Assembly (NCBI GenBank): GCA_028583405.1
Contig: CM053260.1
Span: 15,688,526 to 15,752,525, forward strand
Length of the DNA: 64,000 bases
Direction: 5' to 3'
Origin: Pogonophryne albipinna
Lineage: Eukaryota > Chordata > Actinopteri > Perciformes > Artedidraconidae
Notes under the pieces: generated by a model
What the model saw: the letters and a program-made list of their open reading frames with translations, nothing else
Databases searched by the model: none
Told to the model about the DNA's origin: nothing
Translations under genes and position numbers: made by a program
Shown here: positions 53,007-64,000 of the stretch, one piece after another
How positions within the stretch are numbered: position 1 is the stretch's first letter
Layout of the letters: each line of letters opens with the position of its first letter

Positions 53007-55132
53007 CACTGGTATCATCTGTTTGGTGTGTCTGTGTGTTAAATGCATAAAAACAACTGCACTCTTTTTTTGGACTAAAAAGGGGAAGTATTCATGTTAG
53101 CATGTTCAAGTAATAAAGGTGTAAAACTGTAGGTGAAGGGAATTTAAAATGGTAAAACAGCAATCAATCTATAGACACAAGAGGATACAAAAAGCCTACA
53201 TTCGCACAGGGCTGCACAAAGTAGGCGTGAACACCACCAATGCATTCAAACTAGTTTTACATTTTTCTACTTTACTGGAAAACTCCTGCTGTATAAAAAT
53301 ATTGACTCTACTCACAGACTCTGTATTAAAAAAGCATAGACTCCACATAGTTTGTGCACACGATCCTAGTGAACCATAGATAATATCTCAGTATAAAAGT
53401 ACATAGAGCTTCAAAACATTCCAGCTGTCAATCATGCCACTGACAAATATGTTTCACAATCAGCACGGACACACCTTTAAAAAAGAAAATGCCTTCTTAA
53501 AAAGGACTGCTCCATGTTTGAAGATCTCACCAGTCAGAATAAAACTACCAGTAGAGCGAGAAATAGACACATCCAGCTCTCAAGACAGATAGCTAGCTTG
53601 TAGATTAGTACCTTTCGCCAGCAGGTGTCCTAGTACACAAAGCATTCATTAAAACATTGGGTGGCTGACAGGGGGAAAAGGAGTGAGAGAGTGTGACATC
53701 TGTACGACAGACCGAAACAGCTGCCTCACTTCCTGATACAGACGTCAGGGCACCAAGAAGGAGATTGAGGAGAGTCTTTAAAGAACAACAGCAGGGTTGC
53801 TAGAGACAAAGACAGATAGGAATAATGAACAGTTCACTGTAACTAAAGAAGTGAAACAGGGAAAAAGGAATTTGGTATATTTTACAAGTTCACCTTATGA
53901 TTCACGGTGTGAATCCCCCACGGTGTCTGATGAAACAGATGATACTTGTGTGTTCAGCTGAATGAATACAAACTGATTGGTGTGTAATCAGCTGATTTCA
54001 AATAGCAGGGGGTTCACGCTGCCATTCATATTTTGTTACTGCCCGTGGTGCAGTGACACTGACAGCCGGCTAAAAAAACGTTTTTCCTTCAAACACTTGA
54101 TCAATGGATTCGAAAAAGGTAGCAGGCAGATGATTTTATGTCTTTATGACTGTATTTAACAGCTACAAGGAGAAAAGTTTTTAAAGTGCTATTTTAAAGG
54201 CAGCCCTAATTTAACATACAAATATTTACCTATTCTATTTCCCCCTAGAATCTGAAGACACCACTGTTATAGCAAACTGCCGATAATTAATGTGATTGAG
54301 CAACTTTCCATGTACCAAAACCTGAATGTCTACAAATTAGTGTTTTCAGTGTCGGCCAACGTTTAGAGAAGCGCAACAGAGAGCGTTTAAAGTTAAATGA
54401 ATGAATTCTGGAAGTGCGACAAACATTCACTTCCCCTAAACGTTAAAACCATTCAGCATAACTCAACCATTTTGCTTCCTTATTTGAAATCTGATCATAA
54501 GACCAAAGCAGAACAAACAAAAAATACTGAGAATAGTTTGTGGAGGGTGAGTCCGGCATCAATAAAGTAATAAAAAACAAAGTGATATCTCAAGGGTCAA
54601 TTGAGAGTACCCACAGCCATTCATAAACACACTGTTGTTTCAGTACAACAGGATGCTGAATCTGCTTGGAAATTACTCTGTATCAGATACAGTTGGTTAC
54701 CTTCTGAGTCCATCCATCACAACTACAACACCACATCCTTCCAAATACACTTCCCCCAACAGAGAAGTTCAATGTGTGGGGGTTGGTAAATACTGCACAC
54801 AATCACAGGCCATATAAATTGCAATTCAGTTAATCATATTATGTTGAAAGAGCTTACAAAAACCAAGATGAATGTTGACCAAAGGAGCTTTAACTTAAGA
54901 TAATCTGTTTGTTTGTGACCGATGTCTAACAAATATTTTTACAATAATCTGATGGAGAAATACGATGGTACAGCAGTATACACCATTCACAGTTTTGCCA
55001 TAATAACAATGTCAAATATCACAAACGTATAGCCCGTCCTGTTTATGCATAAGCACTTGTCTGGACAATGGAAGAAGCATAGAACAAAGAAAACAAAATG
55101 TCTTCTCAATCACTAGATCACTTAACAGTCCC
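53007..55132. other. mapkapk2 intron 1, no named feature
   Basis: No coding or repeat structure I can support. Confidence 0.5.
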
Positions 55133-55135
55133 TAA

Positions 55136-55932
55136 AGCCCCGGCCACACGAGGACGATAACGGAAGTATCCGCTACAGTTCACTATCAGATAGAGGGTTC
55201 GGCCACACGAGGCCGACATGGAAACGCAGATAACGATAACGGGTCCCAAGGTGGGTAGATCTGCAAACGAAACGCTTTGGGGGGGCAAACGGCTCCGTGT
55301 TTACGCCTTTACGATCATTTCCTGATAACGTTGAAGCAATAGCCCCGCCTCTCCCCACCTCTCCTGCTCAGAGATCAGTTGCTGGGCTGTCAGAAGAGGG
55401 GGAGGAAAAGAGAGGCTCCGTTTTTTATTCTTATATGATTATATAGAGTCGTTATTCATTTGTTTTAAAGCTCAATAAATAACAAAGAAGACCTTTGACC
55501 GGCACTTTTCTAATTTTGTCCGGAAGATTTAAACTTTAACGGACATGTTGACCGGCGAAAACAAATCTAACTGAAACTCTGCTGCACGGTCCCCTCGTCC
55601 CTTGGAAGAGGCGGAGAGGTGGGTGTTTTTCATCTGCTGGTGGACTACCGGAGAGAATTACAGCAGGAGCACACGCTTGCCTCGGGGAGGGAGAAAAAGA
55701 GCCAGAGCGCCCACAGCGGAGAATAAACAGAAGGGCGACCATGGCAACTATGCGAGGGAAGTAGTCTTCACTACTTTTGTGGCAGGAGTACAGCGCCACT
55801 TACAGGCCTGGCATATGTACTACAGCGTCTCCAGCGCTATCGAGCGGTCACGTTTCTGGTGCCTGTGGACGGAAGACTTTTTGATAACGATTGCGGTCCG
55901 TTTGCAGTCATCGTCCTCGTGTGGCTCCAGCC
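55136..55932. mobile_element. Harbinger-like non-autonomous element
   Basis: Inverted ends share CCACACGAGGACGAT, flanked by TAA on each side (55133-55135, 55933-55935), the duplication typical of PIF/Harbinger. A second GGCCACACGAGG lies 60 bases inside the left end. The frames across the middle (55536-56129) have no transposase motifs. Confidence 0.6.
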
Positions 55933-56016
55933 TAAGTCTGTCTAGCTGTAACTACTGGCCAAACAGATACAGAACAATCTCCCTGAAGATAAGGGAAAGT
56001 ACACATTCCTCTAGAC

Positions 56017-56968
56017 CAGGGATGGGCAACTTTGATGGTGGTGGGGGCCACATCATTGATGTACTGGCCACCAGGGGGCCGCAGATTCACTTGGAACACA
56101 CACACAAAAATGCCATGTGTTGTATGTAATTATTAACAAATATATACTAAGTCTGACATCTTCATTGACATTTTACAATCAAAGTGAACATCCCCAAAAA
56201 ATGGGAACATCCTCTAATAAGCTCACTAAACAAATATCAGTTCACAGAAATGTTATTTCATTTTTACAAGTGGCATGTTTGTATTGAACGGGTTATTAAA
56301 CAGTGGAATACAACTATTTTAAACTATTGGAAAGCACGGAAAATGTGTGTGTATTGAGATTAACCATTAGATGACATACACATGAAGTCATGAACACTAA
56401 CCCAGACATTAGTTGTCTAACTTGAACCTAAAACACTTCTAGCCAGTCTCTGCATTCCCCTTATTCCACAATAAGGGGAATGTCAACACAGACACCTGTC
56501 AGCCCGCACTCTGCTGTTCCTCAGCATCACTCCCCCTCCCTCCCGCTGAAATTATGAATGAAAAGCGTAGTAATCATGGATAACACGGCAGGGGCCGTGA
56601 CAGTTTGTTTTCATCTGATTTCAAATAAACAAAGTCTTGGTTTTAAGAATATTAAACTTGTTTCGCCAAATTCAGATGATAAATACAACTTTTAAGCATA
56701 ATTACAAGAGGCAACTTAACGTCACAGCAGGCATAACAAAAGCCGGTGTTTCTTGTGAGGGTTTCCCCGAGAAACAAACACAATACACACAAATGAGTCA
56801 CAGATTTTTTTCGCGGTATTTGAAACCATGTACGCGACATAACTAGGAAAACAAATTTAAAATATATTTTTTTTTATTAATTACGTTGTTTATAAATTAA
56901 TCTGAGGGCCGCAAAAAGAGGAGGTGGGGGCCGCATGCGGCCCACGGGCCGCCATTTTCCCATCCCTG
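56017..56968. mobile_element. hAT-like element, CAGGGATGGG termini
   Basis: Ends CAGGGATGGGCAAC and, inverted, CAGGGATGGGAAAA. Exact 8-bp flanks CTCTAGAC (56009-56016, 56969-56976). GGGGGCCGC-type sequence lies inside both ends; no transposase. Confidence 0.85.
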
Positions 56969-56976
56969 CTCTAGAC

Positions 56977-59900
56977 ACACACACACACACACACACACAA
57001 TGTGGGTCTCTAAGTCCAGACAATCAGAGTGAGCCTTAAATAGGGTTGGGCGTTATGACGAGTTTATCGTTTTATACGATACCGATTGGTGATGATAATG
57101 GTCCCCATGACTTTACAGAACGACTCAGACATAATTTTTTTTTTTACTTCACACATAAAACAAGTTCCAGTTGAGCAATGTGCCAGTTTGTAAAATCAAA
57201 TTCAGTAGCGTCTGATTCAAAATAAAACTTGAATTAAGAACATGGTTATCCAAACTACCAATATATCGATGTGTTGGATTGTGTTCTTAAACATTAGCTC
57301 TGTCAGTAAATTAGCAATTAGTTATAATTTTCTGCAGCAGCAAATCTTGTGAAAGTGTAATTTGCAGAAATAGCGAAGATGACCAGTAAAGTCATAAAGA
57401 TCAAACTGTTGATTTTCAACAACAGAGAACAATAAATGATTTATTAATTGTATGCTGACAGCAGTAGATCAGTTGTATAGTGGAATAATGAAGAGGCACT
57501 CTAATAGCAATGATCAAAAGACATCTTCTAGATGCCACTCTTCTAATGGAACAGTTATTGAGAAACAGAGGAGCAAGCAGAGAACCTCTTCCTTCCTCCC
57601 TCCCTCCTTTTCCTTCCTTTCTCTCACCATCTCATGATTGAAGCATGGGCATGGCTCTTCCTCTCCGAGCTAACCTGTAATCCGACACGCTGACACTGTC
57701 AATGCTACACTCAGATGTATATTGTGTACTAGAAATAATTTGTTTTAGGACACCATTTAAATCAAGTTTGGATTTTTCTGTTCAGTAGAAATCCAAGAGA
57801 ACATTTCAGAAATCAAAACCCCATAAAGAAAAGAGAAAACGCTGCCATTTCAAACTGGCCAGTGTTTCCAGTTCCTCTTTTCTTACCCAACCCTGGACAG
57901 GTGTGTTTATTTCACCACGGTGACTTCCACATCCATATTTCCAACGTCAACGACTCTCAAAATGTGGCTCAACATTTAGTCCTTCTGTCTCTGATTACAT
58001 CACCTTAACTGACATTCACCTAGTTTCTTACCAAAAACTTTTACACATACAAGGAATTTTCTTTGGTATATCTGGTGGAGCAAACATAAACAATCTAAGA
58101 ATATAAGTTGCAATATCAGCTCAAAAATATAAAAGGTAATACAAAATAAATATTTTAAAGAAACTATTAAGCATTCAATAGAATAAAGACAAGTATTAAC
58201 ACCAAATGTTATGAAGCTTAAAGACGAGAATCTGTTTTCAAAAAAATGTGCTTGTCCTTGTTTGCTCCTCCCCCTCTAGTCATAGTTTGTGGAAGAGGCT
58301 ATTACCTTGAACATTGAATGGTAATGTTTCGTAATATACCTCCGCAGCTTATAACATACCGAGGCGGCTCGCCCAAATGAAGTCTGTGTGGGAAACGCTT
58401 GAATGCATAAGGAACAGCCAGACTTTCTCCTCTAAATATAATCAATAGATACAGAACAAACGTCAGAGGCGCAGCAGCCTAAAGGAGGACATACCATATG
58501 TCACTAAGGTAATCCCAATGAGTGCATGTTTAGTGTCAATAATTGTACACAAATTGAAGCCAACTACAAACACTTTGGCAACTCAAGAAAATGAACATTG
58601 TGAGTCATCATCAAGAGGAAATCTGCTAGAAAATCTTTCCATTTATCGCAATCTAACCACTGCATTGGCAAGGTGGGAGGTCCGTACACAAGAAAATGCA
58701 GTGCTTTCTGAGAAAAACACACCGCTCAAATTTGACCACAACCAAATGCAACAGTATCCAGTAAGACCGTGTGTTGGGTTCAAGTGCAGATTAAAAGGTA
58801 GAATTATTTGGTAATGCAAACTGAGAGACACTGTGCAGTGTTTTGGCAACTAGTGGATGTATTATTCAAACTGAACTTTCCTTTTTTACCAATATGCTGT
58901 ATCAGCCAAGGCCACAGAAACACACTTCTATGTGTTTTTTAACACTACTATTTTACTTTCACCTGATTGCTCTCAATAACCGGTTTTGTTGTATGAATAT
59001 AATTGTAGTCACTGTAAGATAGATGCCTCTACCCCTTTAAAAGCGTGTGTGGCAGGACACAGATCAATCAGCACAGAAGGGCAGATACTGTAGCTTCGTC
59101 ACTGACAAAAGCAACAAAGTCAAAAAGGATTCATTATAAATTAAATGTGCATTTCCAGGACTTTCAAAACTTTAGTCTCCTTTGGACTCCATGTCGCTGC
59201 CACAGTCTCTCTCCCACAACCACAGAACATCTGAGAGACACACATTATTCAGTTGCACTGTAAGCACAAACAGTTCAACAGACAAATAAAAGTTTTACAA
59301 GGTAGTTTCACCTTGGGCCAGTCTGGCTGATTCCCTTGTCCTGGCATCTACTGCAAACCTAATGAATACAATAAATGAGAAGGGGGCCGACTCAGCTGAC
59401 GTCAGCGAAGGGAACAACAAGGACAGTTACATTCAGTTGAGGTATCAATCTACTTGGTTACAGTCTGTCTTACAGCAGCAAGACAAGATATTAGAGAAGT
59501 CAGCACACTACATGCCAATAGTGCAACAAGGGAACAAAATAATATGTGAAGGGTTTCAAGGAAGTAAAAAGAAGCCACAAATGTCTAAGAGGCAGAAGCA
59601 ACAACTGGTTGGTGCCGTGTCGACATAAAAAACAAAAGCGGGTCCCGTCACACTTTTGCTATTATATCTCCACTAGCTTTTATCAAAACGTTATCTCTTC
59701 AGGAAATGTATCGTATGAGCTGTAGTGTACATTTCCCTTTCTGCATTTTTCAAATTCATTTGAAATGTTAAACTCACCATTATCAGCAATCCTGATCATC
59801 AAGGTTCAAGGTTCTTTATTCTCAAACTAACATAGCTAGTAATTATGTCGTTGAAAATCTTAGGTCACAGGCTTCTCCAACAATGCAACACAATAATACA

Positions 59901-60426
59901 GATAAGCAGACAATATTAAAGCAATATTAAAGTATATTATATTAAAAGTAATACAAAAGAAAAATAGTTCTAAAAAAAGGCTTATACTTATCTATAGGTT
60001 CATATTCATATTCTGCACAAAGGGATACCATAGCCCTAGAAATTAAGCGAATGCAGGGTGAAATCATAAACAATAAATACTTTCTCAAGTATCCCCATAT
60101 TTCCTGATCTGACACTGCCTTTGAGACCAAAATCAAAGTTTCTAAAAACAGCACTGATTTTCACAAAACATACTCAGTTCCACAAATACTGAGCATATAG
60201 CTTTGTACACATAGTTTTAAGCCACAACTGAAAGTGATACGACAAATCACATATATCAAAATTGGCCAAATAATATAAGACAGTTTGAGTGCAGAGTTAA
60301 ACCCAGCGCTTTATTCTATCAGCCAAATAATTAAAGCCATTAAAACACTGTACATGTATGATGCAAGGACATTTGGGGATTTTTTTTTCTAAATTGTAGC
60401 GTGTAATATGATAATTTAGCCAAAAC
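56977..60426. other. mapkapk2 intron 1, mostly featureless
   Basis: A patch from 57,042 (GGGTTGGGCGTTATGACGAG) to about 57,892 (ACCCAACCCTG) may be an old hAT relic, but its ends are weak and I found no target duplication. Nothing else is supported. Confidence 0.4.
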
Positions 60427-60434
60427 ATAAATAC

Positions 60435-61287
60435 TAGTGGTGCACGATAATTATCTGCCCGATAATTATCGGTCCGATATTACGAATTATGACGTCATCC
60501 CGATAAACCCGATAAAAGTATTAATAGCCCCGATAATATAAAATATATTTTTTGGGTAAAAAAAAAAGAAAAAATACTGCGGTGTGGGTGGATTGGGATG
60601 AGGGGCGCTTGTTTTTCACTCGGCTCCTCCCGTTTTGCCAGTACTGTGGTATTAGTGGTTTAGGAAGAGGGGAGTTTTTCACAAATCCAGCGCTCCCTAA
60701 CTCATGCCTGGCTGTGACGTAAATGGTGTGCGGCCGTGAAGCCAGGACAGTAAACAAACATGTCGTCGGTAGTATGGGACTATTTCAAAGTTTCAGAGTT
60801 AGATAGTTCGCTTGCTATTTGTATTAACAAATGCAATGCAGAAGTTCCACGAGGAGGGAAAAAGGCAACGAGCTATAATACTTCCAACCTGATTAGTCAC
60901 CTGAAACATTTCCATCGCTACGATGGTGTGTTAAAAGCGAACGAAGACGCCTGCGCTGCTAAACTAGCGGCGAATCCAAAGCCAGCTGCAAAGGCACCGG
61001 GGCTTTTACCTATCGACGAGGCTTTTGAAAAAGGCAAGAACTTTATTTGGGAAAATAAATATGGTCACTTTGAAGAGTCAAAACTGTTCTTGGCTTTGTT
61101 TTGTTCATAGTAGTAATGCTCATGTCATTTGCTCACTACTAGTCTTTTTTTTACCACCAAGTGTGCAAAAACTACAGGTACATTTAATATATATATATAT
61201 CATATTATTATCGGTTATCGGTATCGGTCTTGAGAAGCAGGAAGTTATCGGTATCGGTTTAAAAAAAATATATATCGTGCATCCCTA
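60435..61287 (+). mobile_element. hAT element remnant with BED-finger ORF
   Basis: Ends TAGTGGTGCACGATA and, inverted, TAGGGATGCACGATA. Exact 8-bp flanks ATAAATAC (60427-60434, 61288-61295). ATCGG-type repeats crowd both ends. It encodes one BED-finger frame and has lost the transposase core. Confidence 0.88.
60760..61110 (+). CDS. BED zinc-finger N-terminus of a hAT transposase (truncated)
   Basis: 116 codons, open from ATG. VWDYFKVSELD, then C-INK-C, EVPRGGKKATSYNTSNLISHL and KHFH form a BED finger, the DNA-binding head of hAT transposases and host ZBED proteins. The spacing of the first pair is C-x3-C instead of C-x2-C, which may disable zinc binding. After LLPIDEAF, which resembles the linker before the transposase core, the frame runs out. 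No RNase H-like domain remains, so this is a deletion derivative and not a host gene. Confidence 0.65.
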   Translation: MSSVVWDYFKVSELDSSLAICINKCNAEVPRGGKKATSYNTSNLISHLKHFHRYDGVLKANEDACAAKLAANPKPAAKAPGLLPIDEAFEKGKNFIWENKYGHFEESKLFLALFCS

Positions 61288-61975
61288 ATAAATACCAAAA
61301 AATTGCTATATCATCCACACTCTCCTTCATGTTAATTGTTTCTCCTGTTTTCTGGGGAGTCAGTGAAGAGACTTTTAAACTTCTCTATCACAGAGTTATC
61401 ACCGTAGCCAGATAGTGTCAAACCAACGTCTAATACAGGTTGAGCAGGAGGGAGATTATATCAGTTAATACAAAAACAGTATCCCGCGTTGACTCATTTA
61501 TTTTGTCACTGTTCTTACGGTCATGGTTCACTGTAATTATCATTTATGGATGATTTGCAAAATTCCGGGAATTTTCAAAGATGGAAACTTTCCATGGGAA
61601 TTAACTGGGAATTTTCTAAATTGAAGGTTGGCTCTTCATAGGGAACTTAAATATAGTTTGGGAAAGTATATTTTAGCATAATCTTGACTAAAACAAACAG
61701 ATGCCATTCAAGTACACTTGAATATCCATGCCATAGCACAATGCATGGCTATTGAGACCACACCCCCTACAGGCACTGTGCATTCCTCCATCACATGCAC
61801 AGATGATTTCTAGAAGACTGGATCACACTTTTGAGCCCAGAGCACAAGACAAATGAAGCCACACATTTGAGCCTGTGGACTACACAAAGTGAAGTAAGTT
61901 TTGATGATATTATGGGGTAATATATGTATTTAATTTTTAAATTGCAATTATCACATACAAATTTATTCATCTAGT

Positions 61976-63160
61976 AAGGCAAGGCAAGGCACGTTTATTT
62001 ATATAGCACTTTTCAACACAAGGCAATTCAAAGTGCTTTACAAAAAATGAAAGACATTAAGAAAATGGCATTTAAAATCATTAAAAAGAAAAGCGAATAA
62101 AATAAACATTAAAAGAAAAAATACATGGATAAAAGTTACAGTGCAGTCTAAGATATGAATAGTTCAATTAAAAGCAGCGACAAAAAGAAAAGTCTTCAGC
62201 CTGGATTTAAAAGTAGTAAGAGTTGCAGCGGACCTGCAGTTTTCTGGGAGTTTGTTCCAGATATTTGGAGCATAACAACTGAACGCTGCTTTACCATGTT
62301 TAGTTCTGACTCTGGGGACAGAAAGCTGACCAGTCCCTGAAGACCTGAGAGATCTGGATGGTTCATAATTTAGCAGGAGGTCAGAAATGTATTTTGGGCC
62401 TAAACCATTCAGTGCTTTATAAACCAGCAGCAGTATTTTGAAATCTATTCTTTGACACACGGGAAGCCAGTGTAAAGACTTCAGAACAGGAGTGATGTGA
62501 TCCACTTTCTTAGTGTTAGTGAGGACTCGAGCAGCGGCGTTCTGAATCAGCTGCAGCTTTCTAATAGATTTTTTAGTGAGACCTGTGAAGACACCATTGC
62601 AGTCGTCGAGTCTACTGAAGATAAAAGCATGGACAAGTTTTTCCAAATCCTGCTGTGACATTAGTCTTTTAATCCTAGATATATTCTTTAGGTGATAGTA
62701 GGCTGATTTATTAACTGTTTTAATGTGACTGTTGAAACTCAGGTCAGAGTCCATGACTACACCTAGATTTCTGGCTTTATCTGTTGTTTTGAACATTGCA
62801 GACTGAAGCTCGGCGGTAACTTTTATACGTTCTGCCTTGGCTCCAAAAACCATTACCTCAGTTTTATCTTTGTTTAATTGGAGAAAGTTCTGACACATCC
62901 AGTCATTGATTTGTTCAATGCACTTACTCAGTGTTTGAATTGGAGCATTGTCTCCTGGTGAAATTGTTACGTACATTTGTGTGTCATCCGCATAGCTATG
63001 ATAACTTATTTTGTTGTTCTTCATTATCTGAGCCAGTGGTAGCATGTAGACGTTAAAGAGAAGAGGCCCCAAGATGGAGCCTTGAGGAACCCCACATGTC
63101 ATATTTGTCAACTCAGATGTGTATTTACCTATAGAAACAAAGTTGTTTCTGTCCTTTAAG
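61976..63160 (-). mobile_element. 5'-truncated L2 copy with open reverse-transcriptase C-terminus
   Basis: Minus-strand copy of the same L2 as at 4,960-10,030. It starts within the reverse transcriptase (LKDRNNFVS, 63,160) and runs to the CCTTG-repeat tail at 61,976-61,990. The reading frame from there to 62,164 is uninterrupted, with YADD at 62,983-62,994. Protein differences from the first copy are few. Typical of incomplete reverse transcription. Confidence 0.92.
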
Positions 63161-63161
63161 A

Positions 63162-63350
63162 CAGTGTTTCTCAAACTTTTTCATACCAAGGACCACTTAA
63201 CCAATACAAAGAAACACTCGCGGACCACCTAACTCCCAAAATATCCAAAAACACAGTTTTTCTAGAACAGATTACAAATCGCCTGAAAATGGTACAAACA
63301 AGTGGCAACATGTGTGACGAAGGTGTTGCGCTGGGCTATATCCTGCAATA
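63162..63350. mobile_element. hAT-like end, CAGTGTTTCTCAAAC
   Basis: CAGTGTTTCTCAAACTTTTT followed by ACCAAGGACCACTTAACC is a recurrent fish hAT terminus. Its right end is not identified; it directly abuts the L2 truncation point. Confidence 0.45.
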
Positions 63351-63504
63351 GAAAGTGAAACTTAAGCTCGCTCTGGGAGATATTCCCTCGAGAGTGCGGA
63401 AAACTTTAATTAATTTATTTATTTCAAATATGGAATATCTCCAAAATTCCCCAGCTTAACTTCCCATGGAAATGTACCGGAAATGTTCCGCCCCTTTGAA
63501 ACCC

Positions 63505-64000
63505 TATGGATGATATGTTAAATGTTTTGAAATGTTTTACTCCTCGTATATTTTTTTGGCCTTGAAGAGTCCGGACATTTAAGCCGGGCTGAAATGGAAG
63601 ATATGTCTAAGGTGTGTGGCTACCTGCAAAGGAATTAAAAAAGATGTGTAGGGTGTTCAATCCTTGCTTCAAAAGACCCTGAAGGTAAAATGTTTGCGTC
63701 TCTAAAAAAATGTGGGGACTTATAACAGCTCACAATTCAGAGATATTGCTTTGGATTTGTACCAAACCTTTGTTGGCGTTGATGTGCGGTTGGAGCAAAG
63801 TTCCCGTTAGCCGGTAATTACCGGACTACGACCGGTAAAATATGCTGAAGAAAATATGCTAAATCTCTCCGGTCAAAGCGTCCGGTCAAAATATATTTCC
63901 CCTTAGCGCAATACCGCATCAGTTGCGCAACTTGCGCCACTTATGTGACAGACAAGAAGAGTATGTGACAGACAAGAATAGTCCATTCTAATGTCTAACA
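63505..64000. other. Window end, probable start of another repeat
   Basis: From about 63,800 a block rich in CCGGTAA/TTACCGG and CCGGTCAAA inverted motifs suggests the terminus of a further DNA element cut by the window edge. GTATGTGACAGACAAGAA-type direct repeats are at about 63,941-63,979. No mapkapk2 first exon is seen. Confidence 0.4.

Larger units (their letters stand above)
61555..63504. mobile_element. Non-autonomous element hosting a second L2 copy
   Basis: AAAATTCCGGGAATTTTC, AAACTTTCCATGGGAATTAAC on the left and, inverted, TTCCATGGGAAGTTAAGC on the right. The direct repeat TATGGATGAT flanks both (61545-61554, 63505-63514). Much of the interior is the L2 copy plus a hAT-like end beginning at 63,162. 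Confidence 0.6.

Noticed and set aside
55536..56129. Overlapping 87- and 175-codon frames on opposite strands
   Set aside because: They span the border of two transposons and include terminal sequence; no transposase or host domain.
57042..57892. Possible hAT relic between GGGTTGGGC and CCCAACCCTG
   Set aside because: Ends are short and no matching target duplication was found.

Overview
This window looks like teleost (probably percomorph) fish nuclear DNA. The evidence is split vertebrate genes with GT-AG introns, the linked order prelp - il20-like - il10 - (nanos-type gene) - mapkapk2, and the dense load of L2, Tc1, hAT-like, piggyBac-like and SINE repeats typical of fish. It is not bacterial: most short open frames here are chance, and the real genes had to be assembled from short exons.

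Layout. 1-3.9 kb: no gene I can support, one probable old repeat. 3.9-12.4 kb: prelp, plus strand, six coding exons rejoining to 382 codons. Its third coding intron uses a GC donor and holds an almost full-length L2-type LINE (about 4.96-10.03 kb) that is broken in both ORFs. 14.6-18.2 kb: an IL-20-subfamily cytokine (176 codons) with a likely non-coding first exon and a 1.2 kb non-autonomous DNA transposon in its first intron. 18-23 kb: intergenic, with a CA microsatellite of about 74 units. 23.0-24.7 kb: il10 (five exons, 187 codons) with a TATA box and AU-rich 3' UTR. 25-31 kb: intergenic, with a 2.1 kb stack of nested transposons (27.1-29.2 kb). 31.07-32.39 kb: a transposon with 8-bp target duplications and an internal GAGTC-rich minisatellite, ending 83 bp before the ATG of a single-exon nanos-family gene (32.48-33.0 kb).

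34.8-64 kb: mapkapk2, minus strand. Exons 2-10 (human numbering, inferred) lie at 34,851-47,243 and rejoin in frame (930 nt). No first exon is seen up to 64,000, so the first intron exceeds 16.7 kb. Its introns carry a TTAA-flanked MITE, a 3 kb mosaic of piggyBac-like units, a degraded Tc1 element, several hAT-like elements with exact 8-bp target duplications (one nested inside another), a perfect 22-bp hairpin with an AP-1 site in each arm, and a second L2 copy very similar to the one in prelp.

Functionally, il10 and the il20-like gene are neighbouring class II cytokines. Mapkapk2 is the p38-activated kinase known in mammals to stabilise AU-rich cytokine mRNAs, and the il10 3' end here carries such AU-rich pentamers. 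Prelp is an extracellular-matrix proteoglycan and nanos a germline translational repressor; they share the neighbourhood, not a pathway. I did not find a clearly new molecular system. The most unusual items are the transposon abutting nanos, the nested transposon stacks, the GC-AG intron of prelp and the AP-1 hairpin.
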